A stretch of DNA of 7,424 bases from DASVEE01 sp036399695. Its GTDB lineage: Bacteria > Acidobacteriota > Thermoanaerobaculia > Gp7-AA8. How positions within the stretch are numbered: position 1 is the first letter of the stretch; the number at the start of each line of letters is the position of its first letter. Shown here one piece after another: positions 5,410 to 7,424 of the stretch. Location: the NCBI GenBank assembly GCA_036399695.1, contig DASWMP010000348.1, positions 1 to 7,424 of the forward strand. Direction: 5' to 3'. The position numbers and the translations under genes are program-made. The notes below the pieces were generated by a model. It searched no databases. It worked only from the letters and a program-made list of their open reading frames with translations, and had not been told where the DNA came from.

Positions 5410-5495
5410 CGCGGCGCGAGTGGTTGGTGGTCAGTGGTGGTGCGTGGCTGGGAAGTTCCAGCCACGCGGCTCGCTGGGCCACCAACCACGCCGCG
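5410..5495. terminator. Nested inverted repeats after the lipoprotein gene
   Basis: Three stems share roughly one centre. CGCGGC (5410-5415) pairs with GCCGCG (5490-5495), GTGGTTGGTGG (5420-5430) pairs with CCACCAACCAC (5479-5489), and GCGTGGCTGG (5442-5451) pairs with CCAGCCACGC (5458-5467) around GAAGTT. All are exact; only a 4-nt bulge (5416-5419) separates the two outer stems. It starts 5 nt after the stop codon. A factor-independent or bidirectional transcription stop or a cruciform is plausible, although no U-tract follows. Confidence 0.65.
5418..5445 (+). repeat. Heptad array after the lipoprotein gene, GTGGT type
   Basis: Four 7-nt steps end in GT: GAGTGGT (5418), TGGTGGT (5425), CAGTGGT (5432) and GGTGCGT (5439). 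The first three end in GGT. The period and the G-rich sense strand match the arrays after the other genes, although the sequence differs. The run partly overlaps the stems of the nested palindrome. Confidence 0.6.
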
Positions 5496-5501
5496 TTCGG
5501 A

Positions 5502-5536
5502 TGGGAGTTGTTGGTTGTCGGTTTTTGGTTTTCGGT
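5502..5536 (+). repeat. Second heptad run, GTTNTYG type
   Basis: Five 7-nt steps end in GT: TGGGAGT (5502), TGTTGGT (5509), TGTCGGT (5516), TTTTGGT (5523) and TTTCGGT (5530), the last four in GGT. The phase is the same modulo 7 as that of the run starting at 5418, so the intervening 56 bp equal eight heptads. GGTTTTTGGTTTT (5520-5532) is an exact inverted match to the AAAAACC repeats at 5608-5628. Confidence 0.75.
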
Positions 5537-5546
5537 GCTCCGCCGT

Positions 5547-5570
5547 GCGGCGCTTCTGACGAAGAGCCGC
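5547..5570. other. Central hairpin between facing arrays
   Basis: GCGGC (5547-5551) plus CTTC (5553-5556) pair with GAAG (5561-5564) plus GCCGC (5566-5570) around a TGAC loop, with one G/A mismatch. It lies between the GGTTTTT-type arrays and would form the tip of the larger folded junction. No coding content is supported between 5405 and 5672. Confidence 0.5.
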
Positions 5571-5600
5571 AACGCCGAGACAACGAATAGAACCTATAAG

Positions 5601-5656
5601 ACGAACCAAAAACCAAAAACCAAAAACCACCACGGACAACGCGCAACGGACAACGC
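5601..5656 (-). repeat. Heptad array after the L,D-transpeptidase gene
   Basis: Eight in-phase 7-mers on the + strand: ACGAACC (5601), AAAAACC three times (5608, 5615, 5622), ACCACGG (5629), ACAACGC (5636), GCAACGG (5643) and ACAACGC (5650). On the minus strand, the sense strand of the L,D-transpeptidase, the core reads as GGTTTTT repeats followed upstream by a 14-nt period made of two heptads. It is the third heptad type in the window, with the same orientation rule. Confidence 0.8.
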
Positions 5657-5672
5657 GCGCGAGTCGCGCGCG
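5654..5672 (-). terminator. CG-alternating hairpin directly after the L,D-transpeptidase stop
   Basis: CGCGCGCGA (5654-5662) and TCGCGCGCG (5664-5672) are exact inverted repeats around one G, ending at the base before the stop codon (5673-5675). In RNA this gives an 8-bp GC stem with a 3-nt loop. No T-tract follows. Alternating CG is also prone to Z-DNA. A terminator or 3'-end stabiliser role is inferred. Confidence 0.5.
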
Positions 5673-7313
5673 CTACGCCGGATACGGATACCCCGCCGCC
5701 AGCACGTTCTCCAGCGTTTCGTCGTGGCCGTAGATGTCCTCGTAGAAGTGGATCTCGCCGTCTTCCGTGGCTACGGCGGTGGCGTAGATGATCATGACGG
5801 GGATGGTCTTCTTGAGGATGACGTGGATGTCTTTCCCCTCGCCGTTCATCGCCGCTTTGATCTTTTCGGTAGTCCACTCCGGGCGGTCGCGCAGCACCCA
5901 GGCGGCGAGGGCCACGGGGTCCTGCACGCGGATGCAGCCGTGGCTGAAGTCGCGGCGCGAGCGGCTGAAGAGCTCCGTCGATGGCGTGTGGTGCAGGTAG
6001 ACGTTGTTCTGGTTGGGGAACATGAACTTGACGAGGCCGAGCGCGTTCGAGGGGCCGGGCTTCTGACGGACGCGCACTTCGACGTTCTTGAGGCGCCGGA
6101 TGTTGTCGGCCGTGGCGCTGAGCGGGGCGTCGCTGTTGCTGACGATCTCGTAGTTGTTGCGTGAGAGCCAGCCCGGATCCTTGGCCGCCTTCGGCGCGAT
6201 CTCGCCACGCTGGATGCTCGGCGGCACGTTCCAGTAGGGACGGAAGACGATGTACTTCATGTCTCCCGAGAACACCGGCGTGGCGTGCTTGTAGGCTTTG
6301 CCGACGACGACCGGCATGGTGATGTCGGTCTTGCCGTTGGCGTCCCACCCGCGCAGCCTGAACTCCGGGAGGTTGACGATGATCGGCGGCGTGACGAAGT
6401 CGATCGGCGCCCAGCGCCAGCGCTCGAGCGCCCACTGGATCTGCTTCACCCGCTGGCTGGCCGGCACGTTGAGCGCCGCGAAACTCTTCGCCGCGAGCAC
6501 GCCGTCAGCATCGAGCCCATGGCGCTTCTGGAAATGCTTGACGGCGTCGACGATCGCGCCGCTGTACGCCGTCCCCTCGACGGTCGCGGTGGCCGGCAGG
6601 TCGCCGAACCGCTTCAGCATCCGTGCGAGCTGCGGCAGGCCGTCGTACGTCCCGCCCGGCGAGAGTTTCTTGACGACCGGCAGCGGCGTCTCTTTCTCGG
6701 TATCAGCGGCGATGCGCCGGTAGATCGCGAGTTGCTGCTGCAACCGCCGGTAGTCCTCGTACCGCGGCTCGATCTGCGCCAGAATGGCCGCCGGATCGGG
6801 CGAAGCCTTGATGTCGGCGAGGAGCTTCGGCAGGTAGTATTTCTTGGCTTCGATGTCGAGGTCGAATTCGATGTTCACGGGGTTGATGCGCCCGATGTGC
6901 AGATCGGAGATGTAGCGCATCAACGTGATGGACATGGCCATGTCGAACCGCGCCAGCGCGGTCTCGTTGGTCGAGGTGGCCATCCGCCCTGCCCAGCGCC
7001 CGCCGTCGTAATCAACGGCGTTCACTCCCTTGGCGTCAGCAGCTTCGAACAAGGCGATGACGGTGCGCGCCTGCTGGGTGACTTTCCCGTCTTTCGACCA
7101 CGCCAAGGTGTATCCCATCGGCGCGTAGAAGTTGCGCAGGTGCCGCCGGTAGTCGTTAAAATCCGGCCACCGCAACTCGTCCATGCGCGCTTCTTCGACG
7201 AGTGTCTGCAATAGCCGCCCACCAGCCGTCGCCGGCGGTGTTTCAATGGTCTGTGCCCCCGCAACCGAGCACACGAAGAGCAACCAGACAAATAGTATTT
7301 TCAACCGACCCAT
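5673..7313 (-). CDS. YcbB/LdtD-like L,D-transpeptidase
   Basis: This 546-residue exported enzyme makes or remodels peptidoglycan crosslinks between meso-diaminopimelate residues, the reaction of YkuD-domain L,D-transpeptidases. A signal peptide is clear (MGRLK, hydrophobic 6-18, probable cut after AGA at residue 20). Next come an N-terminal scaffold domain (about 30-240), a peptidoglycan-binding segment (AVKHFQKRHGLDADGVLAAK, about 257-276), and the YkuD catalytic domain (about 310-515). The active-site motif is SHGCIRV (457-463) with nucleophile Cys460, Arg462 and upstream His441/His442. The long insertion between the domain start and the active site, and the MPVVVG (333-338) and WNVPPSI (361-367) segments, are typical of the YcbB type. 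At 546 residues it is shorter than E. coli YcbB (about 615). It should act in the periplasm. The start is supported by the signal peptide and by TAGAAT 6 nt upstream. It converges on the lipoprotein gene. Confidence 0.95.
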   Translation of the reverse strand: MGRLKILFVWLLFVCSVAGAQTIETPPATAGGRLLQTLVEEARMDELRWPDFNDYRRHLRNFYAPMGYTLAWSKDGKVTQQARTVIALFEAADAKGVNAVDYDGGRWAGRMATSTNETALARFDMAMSITLMRYISDLHIGRINPVNIEFDLDIEAKKYYLPKLLADIKASPDPAAILAQIEPRYEDYRRLQQQLAIYRRIAADTEKETPLPVVKKLSPGGTYDGLPQLARMLKRFGDLPATATVEGTAYSGAIVDAVKHFQKRHGLDADGVLAAKSFAALNVPASQRVKQIQWALERWRWAPIDFVTPPIIVNLPEFRLRGWDANGKTDITMPVVVGKAYKHATPVFSGDMKYIVFRPYWNVPPSIQRGEIAPKAAKDPGWLSRNNYEIVSNSDAPLSATADNIRRLKNVEVRVRQKPGPSNALGLVKFMFPNQNNVYLHHTPSTELFSRSRRDFSHGCIRVQDPVALAAWVLRDRPEWTTEKIKAAMNGEGKDIHVILKKTIPVMIIYATAVATEDGEIHFYEDIYGHDETLENVLAAGYPYPA

Positions 7314-7319
7314 GCCCGC

Positions 7320-7325
7320 ATTCTA
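7320..7325 (-). promoter_or_regulatory. Candidate -10 element for the L,D-transpeptidase (leaderless)
   Basis: On the minus strand this reads TAGAAT (five of six matches to TATAAT), 6 nt before the ATG at 7313. The 6 nt between (GCGGGC) contain no Shine-Dalgarno. No -35-like sequence is seen. Further upstream is a 5-bp inverted repeat, GGTGA (7346-7350) with TCACC (7357-7361), that might bind a regulator. Confidence 0.45.
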
Positions 7326-7424
7326 CCCGGCGGTGAGGTCCAGCCGGTGAGCGCTGTCACCCTTGGGAGCTGTGGCGACAGGGAGACGACGAAAGGCCTC
7401 CGGCGGGCGGCCACGGGCCGCAGC
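7326..7424. other. Unassigned right edge
   Basis: This stretch contains the upstream region of the L,D-transpeptidase and GCGGCCACGGGCCGC (7407-7421), a 6-bp stem with a 3-nt loop. On the + strand a frame from GTG 7347 stays open to the window end (26 codons), but it has no recognisable start signal or protein features, so it is not called as a gene. Nothing else is supported. Confidence 0.4.

Noticed and set aside
5424..6164. 246-residue + strand ORF over the junction and the L,D-transpeptidase 3' part
   Set aside because: It starts in repeats and runs antisense to a gene with an intact catalytic motif; there is no domain pattern.

Overview
The window is GC-rich bacterial chromosomal DNA with seven supported protein genes, no RNA genes, no CRISPR array and no transposon. 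The lineage cannot be fixed from the sequence. The style of the secreted protein, the peptidase/SDR pair and the heptad-repeat intergenic regions would suit an Acidobacteriota-like soil bacterium, but that is a guess.

Layout: (1) a near-perfect 52-bp palindrome at the left edge; (2) a secreted two-repeat protein (+, 99-920) converging on a small one-pass membrane protein (-, 1017-1232); (3) a membrane-anchored M28-type zinc peptidase (+, 1273-2232), then a hairpin and an extended SDR/NAD_binding_4-type oxidoreductase (+, 2289-3350); (4) a metabolite:H+ symporter-type MFS transporter (-, 3571-4905) converging on the SDR gene and diverging over 73 bp from a small lipoprotein (+, 4979-5404); (5) a YcbB/LdtD-like L,D-transpeptidase (-, 5673-7313) converging on the lipoprotein; (6) about 110 bp of unassigned sequence at the right edge. 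The genes do not form one obvious pathway. Several act at the cell envelope (secreted protein, membrane protein, anchored peptidase, transporter, lipoprotein, peptidoglycan crosslinker).

The most unusual content is non-coding. All three convergent gene junctions (921-1016, 3351-3570, 5405-5672) carry tandem 7-bp repeats. In each, the G-rich strand is the sense strand of the gene that has just ended, so each junction holds two arrays facing each other as an inverted pair. The heptad sequence differs between junctions (GTTGGCR/GTGGGCR types at the first two; GTGGTNN, GTTNTYG and GGTTTTT types at the third), but the 7-nt period and the orientation rule are kept. The same-strand junction (2233-2288) and the two divergent junctions lack such arrays. 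The rule holds for six of six gene ends, which suggests a 3'-end or convergent-terminator element rather than random satellite DNA.

A second pattern is at gene starts. Five of seven genes have a -10-like hexamer ending in AAT placed 6-9 nt before the ATG and no well-spaced Shine-Dalgarno sequence, as expected for leaderless transcripts.
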